This document shows, one piece after another, positions 47,725 to 59,125 of a DNA stretch of 64,000 bases (its first letter is position 1; each line of letters opens with the position of its first letter). Both the position numbers and the translations under genes were made by a program. This stretch comes from Laccaria trichodermophora. Lineage: Eukaryota > Basidiomycota > Agaricomycetes > Agaricales > Hydnangiaceae. The DNA lies in contig JACTVC010000004.1 of assembly GCA_018417955.1 (NCBI GenBank), positions 310,001 to 374,000 on the forward strand, written 5' to 3'. The notes beneath the pieces are model-generated. The model saw nothing but the letters and a program-made list of their open reading frames with translations, searched no databases and was not told the DNA's origin.

Positions 47725-50700
47725 ATGGAATCTTCGATGCTGGAAAACGCTACCGGAACCAACATCTCTGGAAACGCACAGCTCGTTAACGGCGCTAACA
47801 ACGTCGTTAACAACATCGTTAACAACGTTCATGGCTCTCCGGCCCCTCCTGCCACAGGTATGTTAGGTTTTATATGAATTGTCCAATACTGTTAAATGGT
47901 TCATGGCATCTAGGACTTCCAGGCTTGCTTAGGCCTGTCAGCGACGCCACCCATACTCGCGCGGGTCACGTCGCTCGATGTGATCCTGGAACCCGCCTAG
48001 AGATCATCACTCAGATCAGGGAGTGGCTTAACGGCTCTGACAAACGAGCTGCGATCTGCTGGCTCAGTGGACCAGCTGGCTATGGGAAGTCGGCGGTGGC
48101 TCAAACTATCGCTGAGCGCTATGCCGCAAAGGGTCGTCTTCTAGGGTGCTTCTTCTTTCTTCGGGGGGCTGGTGAACGGAGTCACATATCTCGCTTGATT
48201 CCTACTCTTGCACATCAGATCTCCCTTTCTGTTCCTGGTGTTAAGCCTTTCCTTGAGAAGGCTCTTCGAGATGAGCCGGCCATCCTTGAGCCTTCTGTCT
48301 CTTTGGCTCACCAGTTTCAGAAGCTGATCATAGAACCCATCCATTCCACCACTTTCAATGTCCTCTCCAGTTTTGACATTTTCTCTTATTTTGCAAAGCA
48401 GAAGATCTTTGTTATTGATGCTCTTGATGAATGTAATGATAAGGCTGAAATGGCAGCCTTCATTGATGTTTTGCTCAATCCACTGCCAGGAGGGGGCTAT
48501 CTTCCTTTCCGAGTACTCCTTACCAGCAGGGTGGAGGAACACATTCGGAAAAAAATTGTGCATGCTAAGGCTCAATTTTTGTACCATCTGGACTTGGGGA
48601 ATTTTGATGCTCATCCAGACATTCAGGTATACTTCAAAAGGGAGTTTGCTCGTGTCTTGGATGAGAATTGTCAAATGATGCAGAGGATACCAAAGCCCTG
48701 GCCATCAGCTGGAGATCTTACTAAACTCCTTGACAAGGCTGGCAGCTCATTTGCATTTGCTATGACTTTAATCCAGTTTGTTGGAGGAGCTTCCATGCCA
48801 CACAAAGCATTGCAACAACTTTTGGAATCTGGAGCTGATGGTCTGGATCCACTCTATAAACAAGTTCTTTCCTCTGCTTCTGGGACAGCAGCTCTTCATC
48901 AGATTCTTGGGACAATCATGATTCTTGAGGACAACCAATCTATTCCTTTTCTCAGTTCCCTCCTCAATCTTCAGCATGAGGAAGTTATTCTTCAGCTATT
49001 GGGGGTACAGTCAATTATCAAAATTCCAGGACATGATAATCAGCCCATTATGCTCTATCACACCTCTCTCCGAGATTTTTTGACCCTCAAATCACGATCA
49101 GGGCAATATTTCATTGATCCTCCTCTGCAGCACCTTTATCTGGCCATACACTGTTTGAGGCATCTGGCAGAAGACTTGGCAGAAGACTTTTTTGAGGGTC
49201 ATGTGGCCAAATATGCTTGCCTTAATTGGCCACACCATATTCTTCTAGGACTTCAAAAGGAGGCATTAAATGCAGATGAAACAATCATCACTTCTTTGGT
49301 AACTCTCATTGAAAATTTACTAACTTTTCAGGCTAAGAGATGGTATAACACCATGCTGACTGATGTTGAGAAGATGTTAGGCTGCCAGAGAGATGTAACA
49401 AATCTATTTCAAGTCAGTTATTGCAATTTTCAGATGGTATCACACTCTTAACATACCTAAGACATTGCAGAAGCCAATTGTTGCAAATAATGTGACCAAG
49501 ATATTTGGAGAAGTTATTGTTTTCTGGAATGTAAGAGTTTATAATCAGCAGATCTTCACTGTTTTATTGAGATCTTCCAACAGAGTGTATGTGATGGAAA
49601 AATAATGCTGCTCAAAAGTTAACCTTTAAAATAAATAGGAGGTATGTGAGAATAATTACTAACTAAATGGTATAAAATAAAATATTGACATTTTTTACAG
49701 AATGTAAGCTAAGACATAACAACATTTTATTGTTGTTGATAAAGCACAGGAAGTAAGAAGAAACAATTACCAAGCAAATCAGACTTTTATTCTTGTTGTT
49801 GGTTTTCTTGCAGAGTGTATGTCAACAAGTTGTTCCAGGTTTATATAACCTAATGGTTGTCATTAGTTTGTAGGCAATTATTTTGCATGATATGTGACAT
49901 CTTATCATCAGCTGTCCATTGCTTTCAGGGGGTAAGTAGTAACTGTTGATCCAGCTACTTATACAGCTAATGTCCTTGTTTGTAAATCCAGAAGGTAAGA
50001 TATAGTTTCTTCACATTGTCTCTATATACCTTTAAAAGATTTTTTTAGTGGGTAAGTGATGACAAACTTTCTGAAATAACTTGGTTCTGATTAAATTCTC
50101 TGTGTAACCTACCATTTCTTAGATAGTAAGTTGTTCCTCTATTGACTGCATCTGTTATTCACTGACCTTTCCTTTCCTTGTCCATTGATTGGGTAATCAT
50201 GATCTGCCTTTCTCATTTTAGAAAGTATGCTTGCTTGCATTTTATTTTGCAGTTATAAAAGATATACTTTGGCCATGTTGGTTTTAGAAGGTGAGTTAAG
50301 ATATCATTTACAATGCACTCTTCTGAGGATACATACTTTGGCAACAGAAAGTAAGTTGGCCTGGTTTTTAATGTGCACTCTTCTGGTGACAGAGGCTGTG
50401 GCCTGTCTTGTTTCAGAAGGTGAGTTGGCCTGGTTTTCAATGTACACACTTCTGATGACAGAGGCTGTGGCCTATCTTGTTTCAGTGGGTAAGTTGGCCT
50501 AGTTTTCAATGTGCATTCTTCTGGTGACAGAGACTGTGGCCTGTCTTGTTTCAGAATGTGAGTTGGCCTAGTTTTCAATGTGCACTCTTCTGGTGACAGA
50601 GACTGTGGCCTGTGCTGTTTTAGGGGGTGAGTTGGCCTGGTTTTCAATGTGCACTCTTCTGGTGACAGAGGCTGTGACCTGTCTTGTTTTAGGGGGTGAG

Positions 50701-52915
50701 TTGGCTTGGTTTTCAATGTGTACTCTTCAGGTGATAGAGACTGTGGCCTATCTTATTTCAGAGGGTGAGTTGGCCTGGTTTTCAATGTGCACTCTTCTGA
50801 TGACAGAGGCTGTGGCCTGTCTTGTTTCAGAAGGTGAGTTGGCCTGGTTTCCAATGTGCACTCTTCTGATGACAGAGGCTGTGGCCTGTCTTGTTTCAGA
50901 GGGTGAGTTAGCCTGCTTTCCAATGTGCACTCTTCTGATGACAGAGGCTGTGGTCTGTCTTGTTTCAGAGGGTGAGTTGGCCTGGTTTTCAATATGCACT
51001 CTTTTGATGACAAAGGTTGTGGCCTGTCTTGTTTCAGTTGGTGAGTTGGCCTGCTTTTTTATTTGCACTCTTCTGGTTACAGAGACTATGGCCTGTCTTG
51101 TTTTAGTTTGTGAGTTGGCCTGGTTTTCAATATACAGTCCTCTGGTGACAGAGGCTGTGGCCTGTCTTGTTTCAGAATGTGAGTTGGCCTTGTTTTTTAT
51201 GTGCACTCTTCTGGTGACAGAGACTGTGGCTTGTCTTGTTTCAGTCAGTGAGTTGGCCTGGTTTTCAATGTGCACTCTTCTGGTGATGGAGGCTGTGGCT
51301 TGTCTTGTTTCAGCTGGTGAGTTGGCCTGGTTTTCAATGTGCACTCTTCTGATGACAGAGGCTGTGGCCTATCTTGTTTCAGCTGGTGAGTTGGCCTGGT
51401 GTTTAATGTGCACTCTTCTGGTGACAGAGGCTGTGGCCTGTTTTGTTTTAGGGGGTGAGTTGGCCTGGTTTTCAATGTGCACTCTTCTGATGACAGAGGC
51501 TGTGGCCTGTCTTGTTTTAGGATGTGAGTTGGCCTGGTTTTCAATGTGCACTCTTCAGGTGACAGAGACTGTGGCCTTTCTTGTTTCAGTGGGTAAGTTG
51601 GCCTGGTTTTCAATGTGCACTCTTCTGGTGACAGAGACTGTGGCCTGTCTTGTTTCAGAATGTGAGTTGGCCTAGTTTTCAATGTGCACTCTTCTGATGA
51701 CAGAGGCTGTGGCCTGTCTTGTTTCAGAGGGTGAGTTGGCCTGGTGTTTAATGTGCACTCTTCTGGTGACTGAGATTGTGGCCTGTCTTGTTTCAGAGGG
51801 TGAGTCGTCCTGGTGTTTAATGTGCACTCTTCAGGTGACACAGATTTTGGCCTGTCTTGTTTTAGTTGGTGAGTTGGCCTGGTTTTCAATGTGCACTCTT
51901 CTGATGACAGAGGCTGTGGCCTGTCTTGTTTTAGGGGGTGAGTTGGCCTGGTTTTCAATGTGCACTCTTCTGATGACAGAGGCTGTGGCCTGTCTTGTTA
52001 TAGAATGTGAGTTGGCCTGGTTTTCAATGTGCACTCTTCAGGTGACAGAGACTGTGGCCTGTCTTGTTTTAGGATGTGAGTTGGCCTGGTTTCCAATGTG
52101 CACTCTTCTGGTGACAGAGACTGTGGCCTGTGTTGTTTTAGGGGGTGAGTTGGCCTGGTATTCAATGTGCACTCTTCTGGTAACATGGACTGTGGCCTGT
52201 CTTGTTTCAGAATGTGAGTTGGCCTGGTTTTTTATGTGCACTCTTCTGGTGACAGAGGCTGTGGCCTGTCTTATATCAGATGGTAAGTTGAGTTGCTCAT
52301 CTCATTTTCTCAATCCATCTTACTCACTGTTTTCTTCCACTTATTCTTTTCATTTGCAGAAAGTATGTTGTCTCTCCTGCATGTCTTGTGAGTTTTATCC
52401 AGTACCTTTAATTTATTCAATGTACATGTATTTTATCATTCTTCTTTATCAGATGATTCACCTCAAACCAATATCTACCAGCATGTTAGTTGTATTTCAG
52501 CACCTGTCAATCAAATCTATGACATGTCTGCTTTTCCTTTTTTTTAGGATGTAGGTTATCCATTTATTCCCATTTCCATCACCTGATATCACCTTTTTTC
52601 CTTCAGATTGTATGTTTTTATTTTCTGTTACAGAGGAATGCTCATATTTTGTAGCTTGTATGTCTTTCATTCATTTTCAGATTCTGGAACTTCCCCATTT
52701 CAACCATTCTTTTTGTTAGAATGTATGTATTTCCCCAAATTACTTGACCAGGTCACTTATTTCAGATATATAGTGGGCAAGTCAACTCCATTTTACATCA
52801 TTTAGAATCTTTGGTGTCATAGAATTCTCCAATTTCTAGAGGGTATGGTTTTTTTCTTGCTGTCAATGATCACTGAGCATTTCAAAATGTATAGAAAGAT
52901 ACGACAGAGCTATAG
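47725..52915 (+). CDS. NACHT/NLR-like NTPase with a tail encoded by 3-nt exons
   Basis: Normal exons are 47725-47857, 47914-49412 and 49471-49530 (phase 0 after the second). The N terminus is Asn-rich. NACHT motifs: GPAGYGKSA (97-105, Walker A), IFVIDALDEC (about 209-218, Walker B), LLTSRVE. Mushroom NLR-like proteins with this core are thought to act in non-self recognition. After FWN at 49530 the gene continues as 49 candidate exons of exactly 3 nt, none a stop codon, each framed by AG and GT. Start positions and codons before the regular array: 49584 agt, 49639 gag, 49701 aat, 49750 gaa, 49814 agt, 49867 ttt, 49929 ggg, 49992 aag, 50049 tgg, 50123 ata, 50222 aaa, 50288 aag, 50348 aaa; then 28 array codons; then 52360 aaa, 52482 cat, 52548 gat, 52607 att, 52655 ctt, 52720 aat, 52774 tgg (GC donor), 52840 agg. 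The terminal exon 52895-52915 encodes KDTTEL and stop. Total 53 exons, 619 aa. If splicing does not occur, translation stops at 49449-49451. Confidence 0.75.
50348..52282 (+). repeat. 69-bp array: 66-nt intron plus 3-nt exon, 28 perfect periods
   Basis: From the triplet at 50348 to that at 52280 every step is exactly 69 nt, with no indel in 1932 bp. Each unit is gtgagttggcctggttttca, then about 30 nt, then a pyrimidine-rich ctgtcttgtttcag, then a triplet. Triplets by start: 50417 aag, 50486 tgg, 50555 aat, 50624 ggg, 50693 ggg, 50762 agg, 50831 aag, 50900 agg, 50969 agg, 51038 ttg, 51107 ttt, 51176 aat, 51245 tca, 51314 ctg, 51383 ctg, 51452 ggg, 51521 gat, 51590 tgg, 51659 aat, 51728 agg, 51797 agg, 51866 ttg, 51935 ggg, 52004 aat, 52073 gat, 52142 ggg, 52211 aat, 52280 atg. 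The flanks differ at only a few positions per unit. Confidence 0.95.
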
Positions 52916-53927
52916 TTGTTTCATTGGAAAATATCAAGTTTTGTATGTAGTTATCTGCTCTATTTCTTCTTGTTCATCTCCATTCCCCTTAGTGGTTGAT
53001 ACATCCTCTATACCTATGATTCCTTTAACATCTCCATGATTGAGTTATATATACACAGAAAAGAAGCAAAATCTCTATGTACTCAGTGTCTGTTTCTGTT
53101 TACTGAGGTGTAGTTCTGCCCCAATTCTGCCCTAAATTTGGAAGCACACTCTAGTTATGTCTATTTACATGGTCTGTTGTTTTTTCCCTACAGAAAACAA
53201 TGCAGAGGAGAGGTAGAAGATATGGACCATGTCACGCTCTGCCAAGGAATCACCATTTGGACTTTGATGTATAAACACACAAACATGCTCCAGAGTAATG
53301 ATAGTATACACATTGCCATCAAGATATGTGTAAAACATACATGCAACCTCTTCCTTACCATCATCATCACACACTCTTTTCCTGTGTCCTCTCCATACTT
53401 AGACCTTCAGAATCATACACTCAGGAGTCAGTATATCTCTGCCTTGGTGCCTTTTCCTCTTTGAGTTTCCTTTTAGTGTTATCTATCTGCCAAAGTGACT
53501 CAAGTCAGTTCTCAGGTAATTTCAAGCTACCTAAGCCCATAAGTAATTTGTAGTTTTTCTGATGCAGGGTTTTCAAATGCCCTCTGATGCATTCCTGAGC
53601 TGAGAGGAGAGTCTGGGTGTTGTTGAATTTCTTGAGTTTATAAATTCAAATGACTAGCTTGCAACTACTTACAGTCCCATTTTTTAAAGAGCTCAGGGGG
53701 GATGTTGTGAAGAGTACTGCATTGGGCGTTGTAGAGACAAATGCCAGGCCCCAACATGTTCAGGCAAGTCACCCAGTACAGTCATTTGCATGTTTAATTG
53801 CCACTGTCAAATGCATTGAAAACTTGTTTGTTTGGCATGCATGACCATCAGTCTCACACCAAGACCTCAGCGCTCAGCTTTCACATGTTCTGCATTGCCA
53901 CCATTGTGCACCAGCAAACAACTGAAT
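52916..53927. other. 3' flank of the NLR gene, no gene recognised
   Basis: AT-rich sequence after the predicted stop. No further AG-NNN-GT chain is seen. 53654-53840 resembles 41655-41880 (gactagcttgcaactac, acagtcccattttt), an old shared fragment. Confidence 0.5.
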
Positions 53928-54167
53928 TCAAGAGTCTAGCCATTCATTAAGGAAAGAATATCCACAGTTGAGGATCCACCCCTCAGCCATCTCCAGTGTG
54001 AGTGATGCAGCTGCCTGGTGTATCAACCATGGCTGACATTCAGGGTTCACTGCCTCTGCTTTGTGATGACACAACCAGGCTTTGAGGAAATGGAAGGACT
54101 GCTCAATTGGATTGAAATCAGGGGAATAGGGTGGCAAGTAGACAAGTTTGGCCCCTGCAAGCATGTT

Positions 54168-54746
54168 TAGTGCTTGGAAGTCCAGTCCCAAGACTGCAAA
54201 AAGACTGCAACTGGACTGGACCAAGACTGCAAAAGACCGGATCTGCAGTCTTGGTCTTTCAGATTTGAGATCACAAGACAGCAAGGACCAGTTAATGTGG
54301 ACTGGCCTTGTCAGTTAAGACTGGTCTTTTGTACCTACATAATACCCCTTCAAAATGCACCTAAGATCATATTTTTAGGCCAAAAACTGACAAAGATATA
54401 TACAAAACTGTAAAATATTTCATGAAAATAGCAAATGTACCTTAGTATTTTTGTATATACATCAATTCTCAACATAATTTAATGTTCTTAAACTTGTTTA
54501 GAAGCTACAAATAATGTCAATAAACTTACCAACTCACAATTGCAAATTTAGTTGAAAAACCAGTCTTGAACTGGTTGTAACCAGTTTGGACCAAGACTGG
54601 TCCAAAGACAGAAAAAGACTGCAGTCTTGGTCTTTTCCAGTCCTGGTCCAGTCTTTTGAGGTTTTAGGAATTGTGTGGACTGGTCTTGGTCTCAGTCTTT
54701 TTGTTTTGGGCCAAGCAACCAGACTGGACTGGACTTTCAAGCACTA
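54168..54746. mobile_element. hAT-type non-autonomous element 1 (579 bp)
   Basis: Terminal inverted repeats TAGTGCTTGGAAGTCCAGTC and, on the other strand, TAGTGCTTGAAAGTCCAGTC. 8-bp target duplication agcatgtt at 54160-54167 and 54747-54754. The TAGNG termini and 8-bp duplication define hAT. Subterminal regions are packed with agactgcaaa/ggtcttgg-type motifs. No coding capacity. Inserted in the Tc1-like transposase. Confidence 0.93.
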
Positions 54747-54804
54747 AGCATGTTGATGGATAGCAAAAGCAGAAGAGAGATGTACATACCACATTCATCA
54801 ACAA

Positions 54805-55634
54805 TAGTGTTTAAAGGTCTGGTCCATAGGACCGAAAAAAACCGGTGGACCAAACTGAACCGGACCATGGACCAGTCTTTTTTTCAGTTGCAGTTGCCCA
54901 AATTTGGGGCTGGTCTGGTTGCCGGTTGCCTCATTTCAAAAATCTTTTAAAACCATTCAAAGACTGGTTTAAATCGGTTGCAACCGGTCTTTTGCGGTCC
55001 ATGGACCACACCCAAACCGATTCAGACTGGTTTTTTTGTGTATAATTTGTTGTACCAATATAAGCCATTTGTATCTCAATTATTATTACTCTAAAAAATA
55101 ACCTGGTTATATAGCATAGTAAGAAATATAAATACCCATCATTCCACCAATTTTTAAGAGATTTAATGAAGGTTTGACATAGCTATGACTGAAACCGAAT
55201 TACATCTCTTAAAGACTTGGGCAAAATGTAATGTGGCAACTGTAAATTATTTGATGCATACCACATATTGATAGATGGTGAGTATATTTTCATACTTAAA
55301 ATGTCAATATCCAAAAATTGAATCAAGCAAAATGATGAAAGTTTGAGTGAGTTAGAATTAAAGTCATTCTGGTACAAGTTGCACAAACAAGTAGTTGTGC
55401 TAAAATGGATTTGGTTATATCTTTCTCAGTTCCTAACCGTTTTTGATGAACCAAAAAGCCAATTAAAGGTAATAAATGTGGTTACAAGGCTACGTAATGC
55501 ACATGACCATTTAACCGGTCCTAGGTGGTCTGGTTTGGGTCCCTCAATATCTGGGTCAGTCCTAGACCAGTTGTGGTCCATGGTTGCCTGTTTTCGGGGC
55601 AAAAAACCGGACTGAACTGGACCTGCGAACACTA
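54805..55634. mobile_element. hAT-type non-autonomous element 2 (830 bp)
   Basis: Ends TAGTGTTTAAAGGTCTGGTC and, on the other strand, TAGTGTTCGCAGGTCCAGTT. 8-bp duplication atcaacaa at 54797-54804 and 55635-55642. Internal aaccggtctttt-type subterminal motifs. Inserted in the Tc1-like transposase, 50 bp from element 1. Confidence 0.92.
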
Positions 55635-56228
55635 ATCAACAATGATTCTACAGATTTCTTCATCATGGTGGATGGCACAGTTGTCAAGAATGACAATGCT
55701 GTGTGGGCCAGGATATGGGTTGAGCTTTGGAGCCTAAAGGAAATCAGTCTGGTTATTAGAAATGTACACAAACCTCACCAGCTCATTGAGAAATCCAATA
55801 AATATCTCCTTGTTGACCAGACCTTCAAAAATGTCAAGTGCTATGTACCCATCAGAAGTGAATGCAGGGAGAATATACTAATGTTGACCACAGAGAAAGA
55901 GAGTCCATCTAACACATGCCTGGCCCACCATAGCCCAACCTTCATCATGTCGATTGGTGTGATCATCAACACCAGCTTCATCCAACCAAACACAATATTC
56001 AGCCAGGATGTCCCCATGCTCTGCCTGCCAGCATGCACATACAAGCTCATTGTGCTTGATAGCCTCCCATGCGACCTTCTTGTGAGTGAGAGCAAGGTTT
56101 TTCAGAGCATGGGATACTGTTGAGAGGGAGACATCAATGTTATAATAAAGAAGTAGTCGTTCCTGGATCTCATCAAGATAGATGACTGGGGTTGCTTGGA
56201 TGGTGGAGGAAATGTAGTCCATATCTCC

Positions 56229-56778
56229 TAATGTTTAAAAGTCCAGTCTGGTCTGGTTTTTTGATGCCCCTGGGCTTTAACCATAACCATAACAGGTCTG
56301 CATTTTTCCCAGAAGTCAAAAGACTGAACCAGACTGCAAAAAGACCACAGACCACAGTTTTTTGCAGTCTATAGACTGGTCTTGGTCTTCTTCGGTTTTA
56401 ACTGGTTTAAGACTGGTTTTCTGGCCAATATTTTAATATTATGAATCAGTAAATTAGTTAACGTTTTTCGTAGCTTTAAAAAGAGCCCAAGAACGTTAAA
56501 TTCCGTTGAGAATTGGTGTTTCTATAAAAAAAGTCTTGTACATCTACTATTTTTAATGAAATTTTACATTTTCAACTATATCTTTGTCAATTCTGAACCA
56601 ATTAATACATTCTTGAGTGTGTTTTGAAGGGTATTTAGTGGGCTACAAAAAACCGGTCTTTTTGGAGTCTCTACTTCTCAAAAATGAAAAAACCAGACCA
56701 CAGGTTTAGTTTTTTGCAGTCTTGGTCTGGTCTGCTTATGGTCTTTTTCCAGTCATGAGACCAGACTTCCAAACACTA
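56229..56778. mobile_element. hAT-type non-autonomous element 3 (550 bp)
   Basis: Ends TAATGTTTAAAAGTCCAGTC and, on the other strand, TAGTGTTTGGAAGTCTGGTC. 8-bp duplication atatctcc at 56221-56228 and 56779-56786. Same family as elements 1 and 2, inserted in the same transposase. Confidence 0.92.
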
Positions 56779-56859
56779 ATATCTCCACTACTGAGTAAAC
56801 ATTGTCCACCATGCGATTGAGCAAAAGGGTTGTTGACAAGACCATAGTTGCGTTGAGAA

Positions 56860-58440
56860 GACCATGGCACGCAGGAGTGAGGAAAGTGCAATCAGATGCA
56901 CTGACAAGATGCGTGAACACCTAAACAACACACACACACACTAACACCTTAAAACACTTATCACCACAGGTATGTGCTCGGTGCTTCGAGTTCGGGTTCG
57001 TATGGTAAAAAGAATTACCACACTTATTTTGTTAGAACTTTAAGTAGAAGTTCGGGGAAACGGTTTTGTATATTTTATATCACTTGTCTAAGTCTAGTAG
57101 ACCTTTTGGAACAAAAGGTATTGTTTTTACGTGTGGGCACAAGTATAGAATTCGAAACTTAGTAGTCTTCGAAGGGAAACAGCTTTTATTGGGACTGTCT
57201 CAGTGTTCTGGGATTGCGTTCTAACTGTATACGAAGAAATGACAAGGAAACTGTGCTTTGTAGACTTTTGTAACTCCCTTGAGCTTTTATTATGCCTCTG
57301 ATTCGGTCCAAACTAGTCTTAAAGACTCTTCAAGCACACTCACTTGGATTCCTTGGTAATAGTAGAGAGCTCTCTGACTAATTGACGAGACAACCTTACA
57401 AAAGCTTTGTGATCCCCACTTAACACGCTGGTTCTGGGCACACATTACTTATGTCTGTGAAGAAAAGTCCTTAAATTGATTACAAACTTATACACTACCT
57501 CAGATGCTACTGGGAGTGCGACAGCTGGTTAACACGGGGGATAATTCCTTCCATTTCAGCTTGCGCGCATCCTCCTTTTATACTATTCTATGTTTTCTAT
57601 TTATATTTACATGTCCATGCGTTGTCCAGGAGGTCAGACGAATTAATACTGATTTTTAGTAAAGGTTTGAAGTGGCTCAATTGTGTGTGGCACAACTGAG
57701 CTGACTTCTTTTAAGTTTTCGTAGTGTTTTCTCTATTGTGGCGACACAACGCATCAGTATTGATGCGTACACAGGAATCGCCATAAACGGTTTTCACAAT
57801 CGGTTCAGCTGAGACAAACAGTCCGCTTAGTGATTTTTCTCTCTATTATTAGGTACTATGCCTGGGCCTCAGACCACATGGCAAATCGTTCATAGTTTTT
57901 CTCTTTTGGCAGACTTTGGAAGATTTCACGAAGCTTAGTTTTCTTGGGTCAATGATGCCATGATTTGTGATGTGTTGATGCGCATGATGTGTGATGCATG
58001 TGATGCATCTCTCCACATGACTTCTTGGATCATGCTTTGTAGCATGTGACCAAATGACTTCTCGCGTCAGGTACATGTCGAGTTTCTACGCTTGTGCGTT
58101 TATCTTTAGAATTAATATCTTTTATATCTTTTAATCCATAATAAGGTGAGACCCTGGTTTGGTGTAAACTCCAACACCCTGTGCAGGGGTGTCTTTACTC
58201 TAGGACACTCGGTAGTGTACTATTTCATGGTAGCATAGCCTTTTATTAGACTTCGAGTGTATTGAAGTGATTCAGTCATGAACCGACCGCAATTCCTACT
58301 GCCTAAGGCATGCACATTTCTCAGATGTAGACTTTAATTGACTAGACTGGGTTGCGTCTAACAATCCTTATGATCAATGTGACTGTATTTCTACTATAGG
58401 AGGTTTTATAGGAGAAATTGCTAAAATTCGCATTTTTACA
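56860..58440. mobile_element. unclassified insertion in the Tc1-like transposase
   Basis: About 1.5 kb separates the HTH-encoding piece from the rest of the transposase. It has a short (ac)n tract near 56925 and a TATA-like ttttatactattc near 57576, but no long frame and no ends that I could define. A solo LTR is possible; the boundaries are approximate. Confidence 0.4.
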
Positions 58441-58595
58441 GGTGTATTGTTACACTCCGTATCAGCATTCAAACTCCAGGATATTGCAAACAGTGCAGTC
58501 TGAACAACCAGCAAGATTTGCAATCTCTGCAGTGCTCTTCCCAAACTTATTCTTCCACACAACTATGCATAGGGAATAGCCTGGGTATGGGTAAC

Positions 58596-59125
58596 TAGTG
58601 TTTGAAAGTTAGGTTAGTTAACCAGAAAATAACCGGAAAATAACCAGACCTAACCGCAACACTAACCTAACTGCAGTTAGGGTTAGTTGATTTCGAAATG
58701 GAATAACCGGTTATAATCAGCCCTATTATACACCTTCAAAACGCACTTGAGAACATCGAAAATGCTCAAAATTTGACTAAGTTACAGTCAAATCTCTAAA
58801 ATATTACTCAAATGTGTAGACTTTCAAGAATAATTGCATAAATATGTCAATTCTTCACCGATTTTAGCGTTCTTGGGCTTGTTTCAAAGCTAGAATATGC
58901 AGAAATAATATCTATTAAGATACATATGAGCATATTTGCCTTGTTATAACCGATTCTTTATTTTTCGGTCCTAACCAGTTAGTAACTGCAAATAACTGAC
59001 CGTAACCGGTTAGTTGTGGTCCGGTCCGGTTATTTCAGGTTTCAGGACAAAGGCTAACTGGTCTCAGTCTCGGTTAGGGCCCCTGGGAACCAAATAACCA
59101 GACCTAACTGGACTTTCAAACACTA
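58596..59125. mobile_element. hAT-type non-autonomous element 4 (530 bp)
   Basis: Ends TAGTGTTTGAAAGTTAGGTT and, on the other strand, TAGTGTTTGAAAGTCCAGTT. 8-bp duplication tgggtaac at 58588-58595 and 59126-59133. Internal aaccggtta-type motifs. Inserted in the left subterminal repeats of hAT transposon 1. Confidence 0.92.

Larger units (their letters stand above)
53930..58569 (-). pseudogene. Tc1/mariner-like DDE transposase, fragmented by insertions
   Basis: Minus-strand pieces line up as one transposase. About 58569-58440 encodes the HTH start (FGKSTAEIANLAGCSDCTVC). 56860-56779 plus 56228-55643 encode SGDMDYISSTIQATPVIYLD, ALTHKKVAWEAIKHNEL and the DDE-type catalytic segment VWLDEAGVDDHTN. 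54167-53930 encodes KLVYLPPYSPDFNPIEQ, the C-terminal DDE signature. Removing the elements at 54168-54746, 54805-55634, 56229-56778 and an unclassified insert (about 56860-58440) would bring the pieces together. Inactive as it stands. Family: Tc1-like DDE_3 transposases common in mushrooms. Confidence 0.8.

Noticed and set aside
49413..49470. Two tiny introns with an extra atg triplet at 49434-49436
   Set aside because: The AG-NNN-GT pattern is present, but it would need introns of 21 and 34 nt, below what the rest of the window uses. One 58-nt intron explains it.
50126..50221. A further triplet (tgg at 50190) inside the 96-nt intron
   Set aside because: It is preceded by at instead of ag, and the following intron would be only 29 nt.
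50578..51675. Long plus-strand frame of 23-residue repeats across the 69-bp array
   Set aside because: It is open only because 69 is a multiple of three and the unit lacks stops. Some units have a tag stop (gttggcctag), there is no linked start, and the regular variation falls on the triplet between splice sites, not on codon third positions.
51245..51958. Minus-strand frames over the same array (repeats such as KTRPTHPLKQDRPQ)
   Set aside because: Same arithmetic shadow on the other strand; several parallel frames are open at once, which real coding sequence would not show.
52363..52481. A hidden exon (52403-52421) in the 119-nt intron near the chain end
   Set aside because: A 19-nt exon would break the phase that all other junctions keep.
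55584..56123. Plus-strand frame of 179 codons
   Set aside because: Shadow of the minus-strand Tc1-like transposase, which has the recognisable catalytic motifs.
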